NCBI GenBank assembly: GCA_047639615.1 | Contig: JBLIOL010000135.1 | Span: forward strand, 1 to 13,527 | DNA: 13,527 nucleotides | Reading direction: 5' to 3' | Origin: CAYWNK01 sp047639615 | GTDB lineage: Bacteria > Planctomycetota > UBA1135 > GCA-002686595 | Part shown: piece by piece, positions 7,388 to 13,527 of the stretch | Numbering within the stretch: the first letter of the stretch is position 1 | How the letters are laid out: every line of letters starts with the position of its first letter | Position numbers and translations under genes: made by a program | The notes under the pieces: model-generated | Databases searched by the model: none | Told to the model about the DNA's origin: nothing | The model's input: the letters and a program-made list of their open reading frames with translations, nothing else

Positions 7388-9944
7388 TTAATGACTCCCG
7401 TGGCGCGTGGCGCGTAGCGAGAATGGCTGGGAAGATCCCCGCCAAGAGGCAAGCGGGCATCACAGCAAGAATGGTGATGTAGAGAGAAGCTGGAATGATG
7501 AATTGCAACGTCCACCCAAATGACTGCAGGTTGACCACCGTGACCAGCACATAGCCAACCACCAGGCCAACGAGTAAGCCGCCCACAGTTCCCGCGAGTC
7601 CCAGCAGGAAGGCTTCAAACAGAACCAAGCCAAACAGCTGCCTACGAGATCCTCCCAACACACGCACCACAGCAAGGTCACGGCGACGTTCGTGGATGAG
7701 GGCCGTGAGCACAGCAATGACAGCAATCCCGGCCACCATCGATGAAATGATCTGGAGGGCGATCGTCACGGCAAACGTACGTTCAAAGACTTTCAGGATC
7801 TCGGCTCGGACCTCCCGATTGTTGAGGACCTCAACAGCAAACCGCCCTTGGAGAGCTGCGTTCACTGCCTCTCTCGCTAACTCCACGTCGCCTCCAGAAG
7901 CAACGAAGGCCGAGATGCTGTGGGGACCCTCGTCGGGATACAGCGACAGGAAGTCGGCAAGGTTCAAGACCGCCCGCCCGATGTGTCCAGAGTAGTCGCG
8001 GTAGACACCCACCACTTCCCGAGAGACAGGGCCCCTCGGTGTGTCCAACGTGACAGTTTCTCCCTGCACAACATCGAAGCGCCGCGAGAACGGCTCATTT
8101 ATAACGACACCGCCAACCCGCAACGCTTCCAGGAATACCTCCTGAGCAGGCCGGCCATCGAGGAACGGCACGCCGCCTTCACGCGAGACCACTCCAAATG
8201 CGGCCCCTCCCATCAGAATTGCCTGGTCCCTAAAGTAGGCTTTTGATTGATGGAATGGGTCGACGTTTTCATGGCCAAGCACTCCGTCTACGATGCTCAC
8301 AACCTCGGGATCAAGCCGTCCAGCAAGAGCCCCGCTATTTGTTTTCATGGGACGAATGAACAAATCGGAAGGCATCGCCTCTTGCGTCCAAGTGACAACC
8401 GACTCGCGGAAGGAACTGACCATGGTCGTCATTGCCACAGCCAAGCCAACTGCCATCCCCACTGCCCCGGCCGCCCATGCGGCGCGACTACGTCCCGCTT
8501 TAAGTCCGGCCTGGGCCAACCGCAGGGACACCCCCGCCCCGGTATTCATCAAGCCCAACCGGAGGTTTGCGGATAGGTCCACCAAGGGTCCCGCTAGAAC
8601 CAGCAGAGTCGCCAACACACAGAGTGCGGACAGGAGTGCCCAGACGGGCCGATCATCAATGGGGGGCAACTGGGCAAAGAAGTATGCGGCTCCCAAGAGA
8701 GTCAGCAGGGCCACGCTGCGTGCCTTCCAAGTTTGTAGCGTCGCACTCTCAGCGTGTTCAGCGCGCAACCCTTGCAAAGGCGGAGTTTGAAGGGCTTCCC
8801 GTAAAGGCAGGAGCGCCGCGACAATTGAAGCCCCTAGCCCCATCATCACGCCCACGAATGCCCAGCCCAAGCTTAGCTTGACCTCACCGGGAATCACTCC
8901 CTCTGCCATGGAGGCCACGGTCGCACTCACACCTGCGATCGCGCCCTGAGCCCCGGCCCAACCGAGCAAGACTCCAGCGATGCCACCCACCAATCCGATC
9001 ACACCGGCTTCGACCAAAATTGCGCAGGCTAACTGCTGTCGTGACGCACCCAATGAACGCAACAGAGCGATGAGCGTGCGGCGTTGAACAATGGATGTCG
9101 CCAACGTCGTCGCTACCAAAACGATCCCCACCAGAATGGAAACTCCAGCTAAGGCGGTCAGGTTGAATTCGAGCGCACGGGTCATCCGCTCGCCCTCTTC
9201 GCGTCGGACCACAGACGGCTCTACGCGATAACCTGGTGGCAGAAGCGCGAGCGCCCTCGCCGCCAAGACATCCGAATCCAGGGCCAACCTGGGCATCAAT
9301 TCGACGCGATCGAATCTCCCTATCCTGCCCATAACCTCCTGGGCGAGGGCGATGTCCATCAAAACGACACGCTCCCAAGCAGAGTCAAAGCGCTCGGGTT
9401 CCACCAGGGCCGCGACTCGGAGGGTCACCTCCCGCGACCTGACGATGAGGACCAGGTCGTCGCCGACCTTCAGTTTCAATTGGTCGGCAAGCCAGCTGGT
9501 GAGAGCGACGCCATCACCGATTAGCATGGAATCCCGAATGTCCTGCAGCTCCTCCGTCGTCACCTGGACCTGAGAGTCATCGCCTCTCAACGTTAGTTCG
9601 CGGACATCTGCATCGATCAACAGATCAACGCCCAGCAAGCGCACGATGTCGCCAAGTTCTAGAGAGAGCCCCGTTCCCTCGACGACTGGCACTAGCAAGG
9701 CTTCGCCACAAATTGGGCGCAGTGCCCGCAGGGCGGTCTCTTCAACACCGCCGGGTCGAGTGATTTCGAGGCGCGCCTTGCCGGCAATGGTCTCAACATC
9801 ACGACCCATCGAGGCCACGGCGGCCCGACTGGCCAACAAGGTGCTAACAACGGAGGCAACCCCGATTGCCACGCCCAACATCGTCACGAGCGCACGAATG
9901 GGATGGGCCAGCGTGGGCCGCAGCCAGAGGGCACGGATGATCAT
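7374..9944 (-). CDS. FtsX-type ABC transporter permease with two FtsX domains (10 TM)
   Basis: An 856-aa permease. It has an N-terminal membrane helix (about 16-40), a large extracytoplasmic MacB-PCD-like domain (about 45-250), and a first FtsX domain with three helices (about 262-380) holding RRTLIALLRSLGASRQQL. Two central helices (about 408-455) follow, then another helix near 485-508, a second extracytoplasmic domain (about 510-735), and a final FtsX domain whose coupling motif is ERRRDLAVVRVLGGSRRQLF. This 10-TM arrangement is that of the large FtsX permeases (COG0577 type, as in AttF/AttG), which equal two LolC/E-like halves in one chain. Such proteins usually do not import; they transmit ATPase motion to move or extract lipids, lipoproteins or substrates at the outer face of the membrane. 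It follows its ATPase by 64 bases. ATG 9944 has GAGAAGG a few bases upstream. The frame is intact. Confidence 0.93.
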   Translation of the reverse strand: MIIRALWLRPTLAHPIRALVTMLGVAIGVASVVSTLLASRAAVASMGRDVETIAGKARLEITRPGGVEETALRALRPICGEALLVPVVEGTGLSLELGDIVRLLGVDLLIDADVRELTLRGDDSQVQVTTEELQDIRDSMLIGDGVALTSWLADQLKLKVGDDLVLIVRSREVTLRVAALVEPERFDSAWERVVLMDIALAQEVMGRIGRFDRVELMPRLALDSDVLAARALALLPPGYRVEPSVVRREEGERMTRALEFNLTALAGVSILVGIVLVATTLATSIVQRRTLIALLRSLGASRQQLACAILVEAGVIGLVGGIAGVLLGWAGAQGAIAGVSATVASMAEGVIPGEVKLSLGWAFVGVMMGLGASIVAALLPLREALQTPPLQGLRAEHAESATLQTWKARSVALLTLLGAAYFFAQLPPIDDRPVWALLSALCVLATLLVLAGPLVDLSANLRLGLMNTGAGVSLRLAQAGLKAGRSRAAWAAGAVGMAVGLAVAMTTMVSSFRESVVTWTQEAMPSDLFIRPMKTNSGALAGRLDPEVVSIVDGVLGHENVDPFHQSKAYFRDQAILMGGAAFGVVSREGGVPFLDGRPAQEVFLEALRVGGVVINEPFSRRFDVVQGETVTLDTPRGPVSREVVGVYRDYSGHIGRAVLNLADFLSLYPDEGPHSISAFVASGGDVELAREAVNAALQGRFAVEVLNNREVRAEILKVFERTFAVTIALQIISSMVAGIAVIAVLTALIHERRRDLAVVRVLGGSRRQLFGLVLFEAFLLGLAGTVGGLLVGLVVGYVLVTVVNLQSFGWTLQFIIPASLYITILAVMPACLLAGIFPAILATRHAPRESLNASR

Positions 9945-10008
9945 CGGGCCTTCTCGGGCGACAAGAGCCGAATTCGGAAATTCGCGCGAGCGAGTCTAGG
10001 TAAACGCC

Positions 10009-10719
10009 TCATCGAGTCTCGACACCGACAATTTGCCCATCACGCAACTGTACCTCACGGTCGGCTTGCGCCGCGATTTCGAGATCATGAGTGGCCAAGA
10101 CCAGGGCGGCGCTTTCTTCTATACGCAATTCCATGAGCAACTCCAGCACCTGCTGACTGTGGGTCGAGTCCAGATTGCCTGTCGGTTCGTCGGCAACAAT
10201 TAACGCCGGTCGGTGCACGAGCGCTCTCGCAACAGCCACCCGTTGCTGCTCGCCCCCCGACAACTCGGAAGGGTAGTGAGTGCTTCGATGCCGAAGGCCG
10301 ACCCGCGCCAGCAGATCATCAATCCGCGCTGCATCCAATCTGCCGTCAAGGGCGAGCGGCAGCCCAACATTCTCCGCTGCCGTTAGGTTTGGCATGAGTT
10401 GAAAGTCTTGGAAGACAACGCCAATGTGCCTGCGCCGCAGCATGGTCAGCTGAGTTTCTGTGGCCGTGCGAAGATTTTGGCCACACACCACGACCTCACC
10501 CCCATCTGCACGATCAACCCCGGAGATTAGATTGAGCAAGGTGGACTTGCCGCAGCCAGAGTGCCCGGTCAAAGCCACAAACTCAGTGCGCTTCAGCTGG
10601 AACTGAATTCCGTGCAACGCGAGAACTTCCAATGAACCGCGCACATATGTCCTTTCGACATCGGCCAGCTGGGCGATTACGGGGTTCGCCACCTGGGCTA
10701 AATCTACAGTGGAACGCAT
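10009..10719 (-). CDS. ABC transporter ATPase, LolD/MacB/FtsE type
   Basis: A 236-aa nucleotide-binding subunit with every motif present: Walker A GHSGCGKST (52-60), Q-loop VFQDFQLMP with Gln104, signature LSGGEQQR (153-160), Walker B ALIVADEPTGNLD (172-184) and H-loop THD with His211. DEPTGNLD and the size place it in the LolD/MacB/FtsE branch, which partners with FtsX-fold permeases, matching the next gene. Residues 1-17 extend beyond the usual start of the family. ATG 10719 lacks a clear Shine-Dalgarno, so translation could begin at the internal GTG of residue 10. It is the first gene of the transporter cluster after a 234-base intergenic region that holds palindromic sites, so the operon promoter probably lies there. 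Confidence 0.93.
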   Translation of the reverse strand: MRSTVDLAQVANPVIAQLADVERTYVRGSLEVLALHGIQFQLKRTEFVALTGHSGCGKSTLLNLISGVDRADGGEVVVCGQNLRTATETQLTMLRRRHIGVVFQDFQLMPNLTAAENVGLPLALDGRLDAARIDDLLARVGLRHRSTHYPSELSGGEQQRVAVARALVHRPALIVADEPTGNLDSTHSQQVLELLMELRIEESAALVLATHDLEIAAQADREVQLRDGQIVGVETR

Positions 10720-10813
10720 CGATTGGAGTGTAAAAGGTACCTAAGAATGTAGCTGTGAATTTCAGGCGGTTGAGCCCATCGAAGAAGTGAAAGATGCATC
10801 GACGCTGCATGGT

Positions 10814-10839
10814 ACTTTCTCGACGTACTCGTCGAAAGT
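10814..10839. promoter_or_regulatory. Imperfect inverted repeat upstream of the ABC operon
   Basis: The arms are ACTTTCtCGACG and CGTCGAAAGT around TACT: ten pairs with one bulged base. It lies 95-120 bases before the ATPase start. There is no T-run on either side. It could be an operator or the leader hairpin of the operon. Confidence 0.4.
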
Positions 10840-10864
10840 CTCAATCTATCTCACATTCTGCGAA

Positions 10865-10882
10865 GCGGATAATCCGCGGATT
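10865..10882. promoter_or_regulatory. Overlapping palindromes, operator-like, upstream of the ABC operon
   Basis: GCGGAT-A-ATCCGC (10865-10877) is a perfect inverted repeat, and it overlaps a second perfect palindrome AATCCGCGGATT (10871-10882), giving three GCGGAT-type half-sites in alternating orientation. It lies about 70 bases after the SDR stop and 150 before the ATPase. This is typical of a dimeric regulator site. It could also be a short hairpin ending the SDR transcript, but no T-run follows. Confidence 0.45.
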
Positions 10883-10953
10883 TCGGCAGCCTAATTAAGA
10901 CAAGGACATTTGGCCTTCAAAATCCGACCTCGAGATCCTCTGATGATGGCGGT

Positions 10954-11685
10954 TCATTGAGCACGGATAGACCCAAGTCCACCGTCCACGCCGAGCACCT
11001 GCCCCGTCACCCAAGACTGATCCGGCGATAGAATCCACGCGAGTGCTCTTGCGACGTCCTCGGGTTCCCCAAGCCGGCCAAGGGCATGCATGCCTATCGA
11101 GGCCTTTTCAGATGCTGGACTCTGTGTAAGCGGCGCAGACAAGGAGGTTCGAACAAGTCCTGGAGAAACCACATTAACCCGAATTCCGCGCCGTGCATAG
11201 GAAGCCGCCGCGGAGAGGGCTAGGCCGACGATGCCGGCCTTGGCTGCAGCAATCGCTTCGTGATTGGCAAGTCCAATGCGTGCCGCGGCGGAGGAAAGCA
11301 GCGCGATGGAACCACCACTTTTGAGCATGCTAGAAGCCCCTGCGCGAACTGTCGCGAAAGCACTATCGAGATTGGTAGAAAGTGTATCGCGCCACTCCTC
11401 ACTGGAAGTGCGGTGCGCTGGCTTTAGGAGGATCGATCCAACACAGTTCGCAATTCCTGTCAGGTGTCCACGCTGCGCCACAATGGAGTCGACAAGCGCT
11501 TGAACCGCGTCCACGGAAGTCGCATCGACCTGATAGGCGGATCCGCCGATTTCTTGCGCCACGGCCTCAAGCGGTTGCAGCGTGCGGCCGGCGACGGCGA
11601 CATGAGCTCCGGATAAGGCCAACTGTCGGGCCAATGCCGAACCGATACCACCGGCCCCACCCAGAATCAGATAGACATCACTCAT
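10954..11685 (-). CDS. SDR-family oxidoreductase lacking the canonical catalytic tyrosine
   Basis: A 243-aa classical-size short-chain dehydrogenase. It has the cofactor motif LILGGAGGIGSALARQL (6-22; GGxGGIG replaces TGxxxGIG), a VAGR pair typical of NADP binding (31-34), ANCVG (79-83, for NNAG), Asn105 of the tetrad, SS at 131-132, Lys149, IRVNVVSPGLVRT (168-180) and the C-terminal WVTGQVLGVDGG. In FabG-like enzymes Tyr stands four residues before the Lys; here the segment is NHEAIAAAKAG (141-151) and that place is Ile145. From memory, a group of SDRs shares this NHEAIAAAKA segment, so the loss may be a clade feature rather than damage. It may use another acid or only bind cofactor. Annotation as FabG would therefore be unsafe. 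The ATG follows AGG at 6-8 bases. FabZ-like upstream suggests acyl-chain metabolism. Confidence 0.87.
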   Translation of the reverse strand: MSDVYLILGGAGGIGSALARQLALSGAHVAVAGRTLQPLEAVAQEIGGSAYQVDATSVDAVQALVDSIVAQRGHLTGIANCVGSILLKPAHRTSSEEWRDTLSTNLDSAFATVRAGASSMLKSGGSIALLSSAAARIGLANHEAIAAAKAGIVGLALSAAASYARRGIRVNVVSPGLVRTSLSAPLTQSPASEKASIGMHALGRLGEPEDVARALAWILSPDQSWVTGQVLGVDGGLGSIRAQ

Positions 11686-11822
11686 TTGGACCTGCGCAGC
11701 GGCGCCGTTGACGGTGAAGTCAGCGTGGCCCCATAGAATGGCTTAAAAATGGCGACTGGAGTGGGGCACACCGAAGTTAGTGGTGCCACTCCCGGGGGCA
11801 CTTCTGGATCGTTAAGACGCAT
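11682..11822 (-). CDS. Possible small ORF coupled to the SDR gene, unknown
   Basis: A 46-codon frame from ATG 11822 ends with TGA overlapping the SDR start as ATGA. The product is Pro- and Thr-rich (MRLNDPEVPPGVAPLTS, VAIFKPFYGATL, PLRRSK) with no signal, helix or family that I recognise. I see no clear Shine-Dalgarno. The stop-start overlap is the only argument for it being real; its upstream part lies within a sequence that can fold into a hairpin (11758-11792). Confidence 0.22.
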   Translation of the reverse strand: MRLNDPEVPPGVAPLTSVCPTPVAIFKPFYGATLTSPSTAPLRRSK

Positions 11823-12061
11823 CACGCTTCAGCGTTCGCCCTAGCTACAGAGGCAGATGCAGGGTTCTACAAATATTCTGATAGCGAGCCAACCCACTCT
11901 CTCCTGAGGAGAGTGGCTTCCTAGGACATCCCGCCGCCAGGGGAGGCTTGGATAGGCGCAGCGGTGCTATCTAGCGCGCAGACTGCGGAGCGGTTCCTCG
12001 TCTGGAAGCAAAGTACCAACAAGGTACCGCCGCCAGGATGAATGCCACCCGCGCCCAAAGG
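11686..12061. other. Intergenic region between FabZ-like and SDR genes with hairpins
   Basis: This 376-base gap holds no firm gene. It contains the possible 46-codon ORF listed separately and three inverted repeats: GGAGTGGggCAC / GTGCCACTCC (11758-11792), CCACTCTC / GAGAGTGG (11894-11916) and GTACC-AACAA-GGTAC (12013-12027). The sequence cgccgccagg occurs twice (near 11930 and 12030), and ctagcgcgca at 11971 also occurs in the IS91 relics. It may be the SDR promoter region or worn mobile DNA. Confidence 0.4.
11894..11916. terminator. Hairpin downstream of the FabZ-like gene
   Basis: An 8-base-pair perfect stem CCACTCTC / GAGAGTGG with a 7-base loop, about 145 bases past the FabZ-like stop. 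It is GC-balanced and strong, but no T-run follows on the minus strand, so the terminator call is only positional. Confidence 0.3.
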
Positions 12062-12529
12062 CTAAAACAGGTGGCTATCGCTAACATTTGCCAGTTTGAA
12101 ACACAGCTTGGCCTTAAGGATCCCGTCCTGGAAAACCTTTGCGTTGAACTTAAATAGCGAACCTAGCCGCTCGACCAACCGAACTTCGGCCACAACATCA
12201 CGATCGGTTTTTACTATCCCAAGGAACTTGGCATGCTCGACTTTGCTCAGGACACCAAGTGCGTATCCCTTTGTCGTCTCGCTATCATAATTCGCGACGG
12301 GAGCATGATGCTTCGTGATGAGGACACCTGCGGACTGCGTGCAGAGCTCCTGCAGCATAGCCCCTGGAACAATCGGTGCTCCCGGAAAGTGCCCTTTCAG
12401 GTAGGGCTCATCCCCGCGGTGGACCTTAACTCCAGTCACCGCCTCCGGCGTCAGGGCGTCGACTCGGTCGACCATCAGGTAGGGTTCTCGGTGGTGCAGC
12501 AGCACCTTTACGGACTCTCTATCCAGCAT
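12062..12529 (-). CDS. FabZ-like 3-hydroxyacyl-[acyl-carrier-protein] dehydratase
   Basis: A 155-aa hotdog-fold protein of normal FabZ length. It shows LLHHREPYLMVDRVDAL (10-26), GHFPGAPIVPGAMLQELCTQ (46-65) with the catalytic His47 and the acidic partner Glu61, and VEHAKFLGIVKTDRDV (97-112), matching the FabZ strand KFRxPVxPGD. The reaction would be dehydration of (3R)-hydroxyacyl-ACP to trans-2-enoyl-ACP in the cytoplasm. Sequence around the active site differs from housekeeping FabZ (MLQELCTQSAG instead of LIEAMAQAGG), and no fab, lpx or acp gene is adjacent, so it may serve a specialised acyl pathway together with the SDR. ATG 12529 has GGAG about 9 bases upstream. Upstream, after about 100 bases, lies the IS91 relic, which may have removed the gene that preceded it. 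Confidence 0.87.
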   Translation of the reverse strand: MLDRESVKVLLHHREPYLMVDRVDALTPEAVTGVKVHRGDEPYLKGHFPGAPIVPGAMLQELCTQSAGVLITKHHAPVANYDSETTKGYALGVLSKVEHAKFLGIVKTDRDVVAEVRLVERLGSLFKFNAKVFQDGILKAKLCFKLANVSDSHLF

Positions 12530-12625
12530 ATTCTCGCTCCGGTTCGTTCCGCCATGCGCATCCGTCGAACGTCGACGATGCGTTGTTCTAGCGCATCATA
12601 GGGCTCCGGCAAGTCCCTAAGGCTA
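12508..12625 (-). pseudogene. Possible tail of a gene truncated upstream of the FabZ-like gene
   Basis: A minus-strand frame overlapping the FabZ-like start by 22 bases reads LPEPYDALEQRIVDVRRMRM then AERTGARI and stops at 12508. The charged helical look differs from the antisense translation of the IS91 relic that continues the frame to the right of about 12625. It may be the last 35-40 codons of a gene that preceded fabZ and lost its front when the element arrived. No family recognised; the shortness makes this uncertain. Confidence 0.2.
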
Positions 12626-12630
12626 TTCTG

Positions 12631-12819
12631 ATGCGCCGAGTGTTCTCCATCGACGTTTTGCGCTGCGCAAGCTGCGGAGGCCGGCGCGAGCTGATCTCCT
12701 TGATCGAGGGCCCACCGGTCATACGCCGCATCCTCAGGCACCTCAACCTGCAGGCCGATCCCCCACCGCTCTCGCCAGCCTATCCACGTCCCGAGCTGGC
12801 CTTCGACTTCGAGGCCTGA
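12631..12819 (+). pseudogene. IS91-family transposase, C-terminal fragment
   Basis: 62 codons carrying the conserved end of IS91-type (Y1/Y2 HUH) transposases: MRRVFSIDVLRCASCGGRRE, with the CxxC knuckle of the C-terminal zinc ribbon, then PPVIRRILRHLNL, a Pro-rich linker and the terminal ELAFDFEA. Full transposases are about 350-400 residues or more; the HUH catalytic domain with the tyrosines is absent. The frame is open a few codons upstream of ATG 12631 but the match to the family begins there, so the 5' breakpoint is around 12620-12631. It is non-functional. It points opposite to the FabZ-like gene. Confidence 0.8.
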
Positions 12820-13064
12820 GCTGAAGCCGCGCGCACTCGCCTTTCTGAGCAGCGTCAGGTCGAGCCTGTACAGAGCCATGGCTAGCGCGCCTCCCCTAGC
12901 GCGCAAAGCGGCCCTCCTCGGGGCACCGGGACGCTCATGAGCCCAGATTGTCGCCTTGCAGCCTGGGCAGCCTGGGCGGCCTGGCTGGACTGCGGCCGGA
13001 GCAGGCACAGCTCCATCAACCCTCCTAGGTCCAGGACTCGCACCCCCTGTGCTTCCTATCCGCC
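12793..13064 (+). mobile_element. IS91-family 3' end, right copy (direct repeat of 2228-2411)
   Basis: This is the last codons of the transposase fragment plus its 3' non-coding tail, repeated in decayed form at 2228-2411 in the same orientation. It is the fuller copy, with about 65 bases (12827 to about 12890) that the left one lacks, a doubled ctagcgcgc (near 12881 and 12897), and three 9-base units cctgggcag/cctgggcgg/cctggctgg (near 12961-12987) against one on the left. The match ends near cctatccgcc; whether that is the true element end cannot be seen. Confidence 0.7.
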
Positions 13065-13375
13065 AGGGCAATGGCGAGGGCACGCTTGAGGGTCATGGGA
13101 GATTGCAGGCGAAGCGTGACGTGGGAGCGTGCTCTACGGAGTGGGCGAGCCCGGCATGCCGGCGCACCCTCAAGGGCGCGTTGGTGCGCTGATCCTTCTT
13201 TGCCACTGGCCATGTGCGAGTTCTTCAACTCGGTCGCTCCCCTGAATCGATGGCGGCGAAGGGGATAGGGGGCTCATCCGTCAGCTTGGAGCCATACACA
13301 GGTGGCGAATCATTGCCCTCTCCTACCGGCTCCCGTGGCAGAATACGGTTCGGCTATTTTGGAGTGCACCCTGCC
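13065..13375. other. Non-coding stretch after the IS91 relic
   Basis: No recognisable gene on either strand; the open frames here are Arg-rich and typical of GC-rich non-coding DNA. The left part may still be element tail. The right part should hold the promoter of the lipoprotein gene, but I could not find a convincing -35/-10 pair. Confidence 0.4.
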
Positions 13376-13527
13376 TTGCGATCCCCCAAGAACACCCGAT
13401 TGGCAGCTGTTGCCCTGCTCGCGCTGGCCGGGCTCCAAGGCTGCGGCGAAACGACCCCTGCCCCTGTCCCGCCCGACCTGAAGTCCATCGATCGGCTGCT
13501 GCCAGAGATCCGCCAGGAGCTCGCCAC
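13376..13527 (+). CDS. Putative lipoprotein, N-terminus (cut by right edge)
   Basis: The frame is open to the edge. From TTG 13376 it reads LRSPKNTRLAAVALLALAGL then QGC: a basic n-region, a hydrophobic core, and a lipobox LQGC with the lipid-accepting Cys at residue 23. A Pro-rich linker (ETTPAPVPPDLKS) and the start of a helical domain (IDRLLPEIRQELA) follow. The export and lipidation call is good; the function cannot be told from 50 residues. GGAG at 13361-13364 serves TTG 13376 with an 11-base spacing. The alternative GTG 13364 in the same frame overlaps that GGAG, so it is less likely. It is transcribed away from the FabZ-like gene and is the only plus-strand gene that looks intact. Confidence 0.65.
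   Translation, partial: MRSPKNTRLAAVALLALAGLQGCGETTPAPVPPDLKSIDRLLPEIRQELA

Noticed and set aside
11749..11844. Plus-strand 31-codon frame starting MATGVGHTE
   Set aside because: Too short, no ribosome site, and it covers a hairpin between two minus-strand genes.
2228..13064. Composite transposon with the IS91 relics as functional ends
   Set aside because: Both copies lack the transposase catalytic domain, have decayed differently, and show no visible target duplication; they are kept only as evidence of past mobility.
12508..13083. Minus-strand 191-codon frame as one gene
   Set aside because: Most of it is antisense to the IS91 transposase fragment and its tail, and the left relic gives a similar antisense frame; only the last 35-40 codons might be real.
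13336..13356. Sigma-54-like promoter (TGGCA) before the lipoprotein gene
   Set aside because: The downstream TTGC element is not at the required spacing.
1..13527. CRISPR array, tRNA, rRNA or toxin-antitoxin/defence system
   Set aside because: I found no regularly spaced repeats, no cloverleaf with a GTTC arm, no rRNA motif and no paired small toxin genes.

Overview
The window suggests a GC-rich member of the Planctomycetota or a related PVC-group bacterium. The best marker is the left-edge gene, a large secreted c-type-cytochrome protein of the PSCyt1/PSCyt2 (DUF1549/DUF1553) kind that is typical of that group. The catalytically dead M48-like membrane protein fits the same assignment. The placement comes from gene content only; there is no rRNA or other phylogenetic marker here. 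Apart from a transposase remnant and a lipoprotein start at the far right, all real genes lie on the minus strand and read right to left.

Layout, left to right. (1) 1-1918: PSCyt-type gene, cut by the left edge. (2) 1976-2705: gene-poor stretch with a possible 48-codon ORF, a decayed copy of an IS91-family 3' end (2228-2411), a G9 run and a GGTTAAC inverted repeat. (3) 2706-3527: a wreck in which the C-terminal half of etfA is joined directly to the N-terminal part of an IS5-type transposase carrying two in-frame stops and a frameshift. (4) 3775-4917: an M48-like integral membrane protein with its zinc ligands gone. (5) 5045-10719: a five-gene cluster of ABC ATPase, 10-TM FtsX permease, CrtC/AttH lipocalin-like secreted protein, an unknown 90-aa protein and a renalase-like FAD oxidoreductase, tied together by short gaps and overlaps. 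(6) 10954-12529: an SDR lacking the usual catalytic tyrosine, a possible 46-codon ORF overlapping its start, and a FabZ-like dehydratase. (7) 12631-13064: a second, longer IS91-family remnant in the same orientation as the one at 2228-2411. (8) 13376-13527: the start of a lipoprotein gene.

How it may work together (inference). The ATPase, permease and AttH-like protein match the attEFGH/Lol-like arrangement, in which an FtsX transporter extracts or moves a lipophilic molecule at the inner membrane and a lipocalin-fold protein handles it outside. The renalase-like flavoenzyme and the small protein downstream look co-translated with it, which would make an uncharacterised lipid, quinone or terpenoid handling system. 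Upstream lie FabZ-like and SDR proteins that could act on acyl chains. Palindromic operator-like sites sit between the SDR and the transporter. The cluster lies between two old transposable-element remnants, and the IS5/etfA scar sits between it and the left one, so the neighbourhood has been rearranged.
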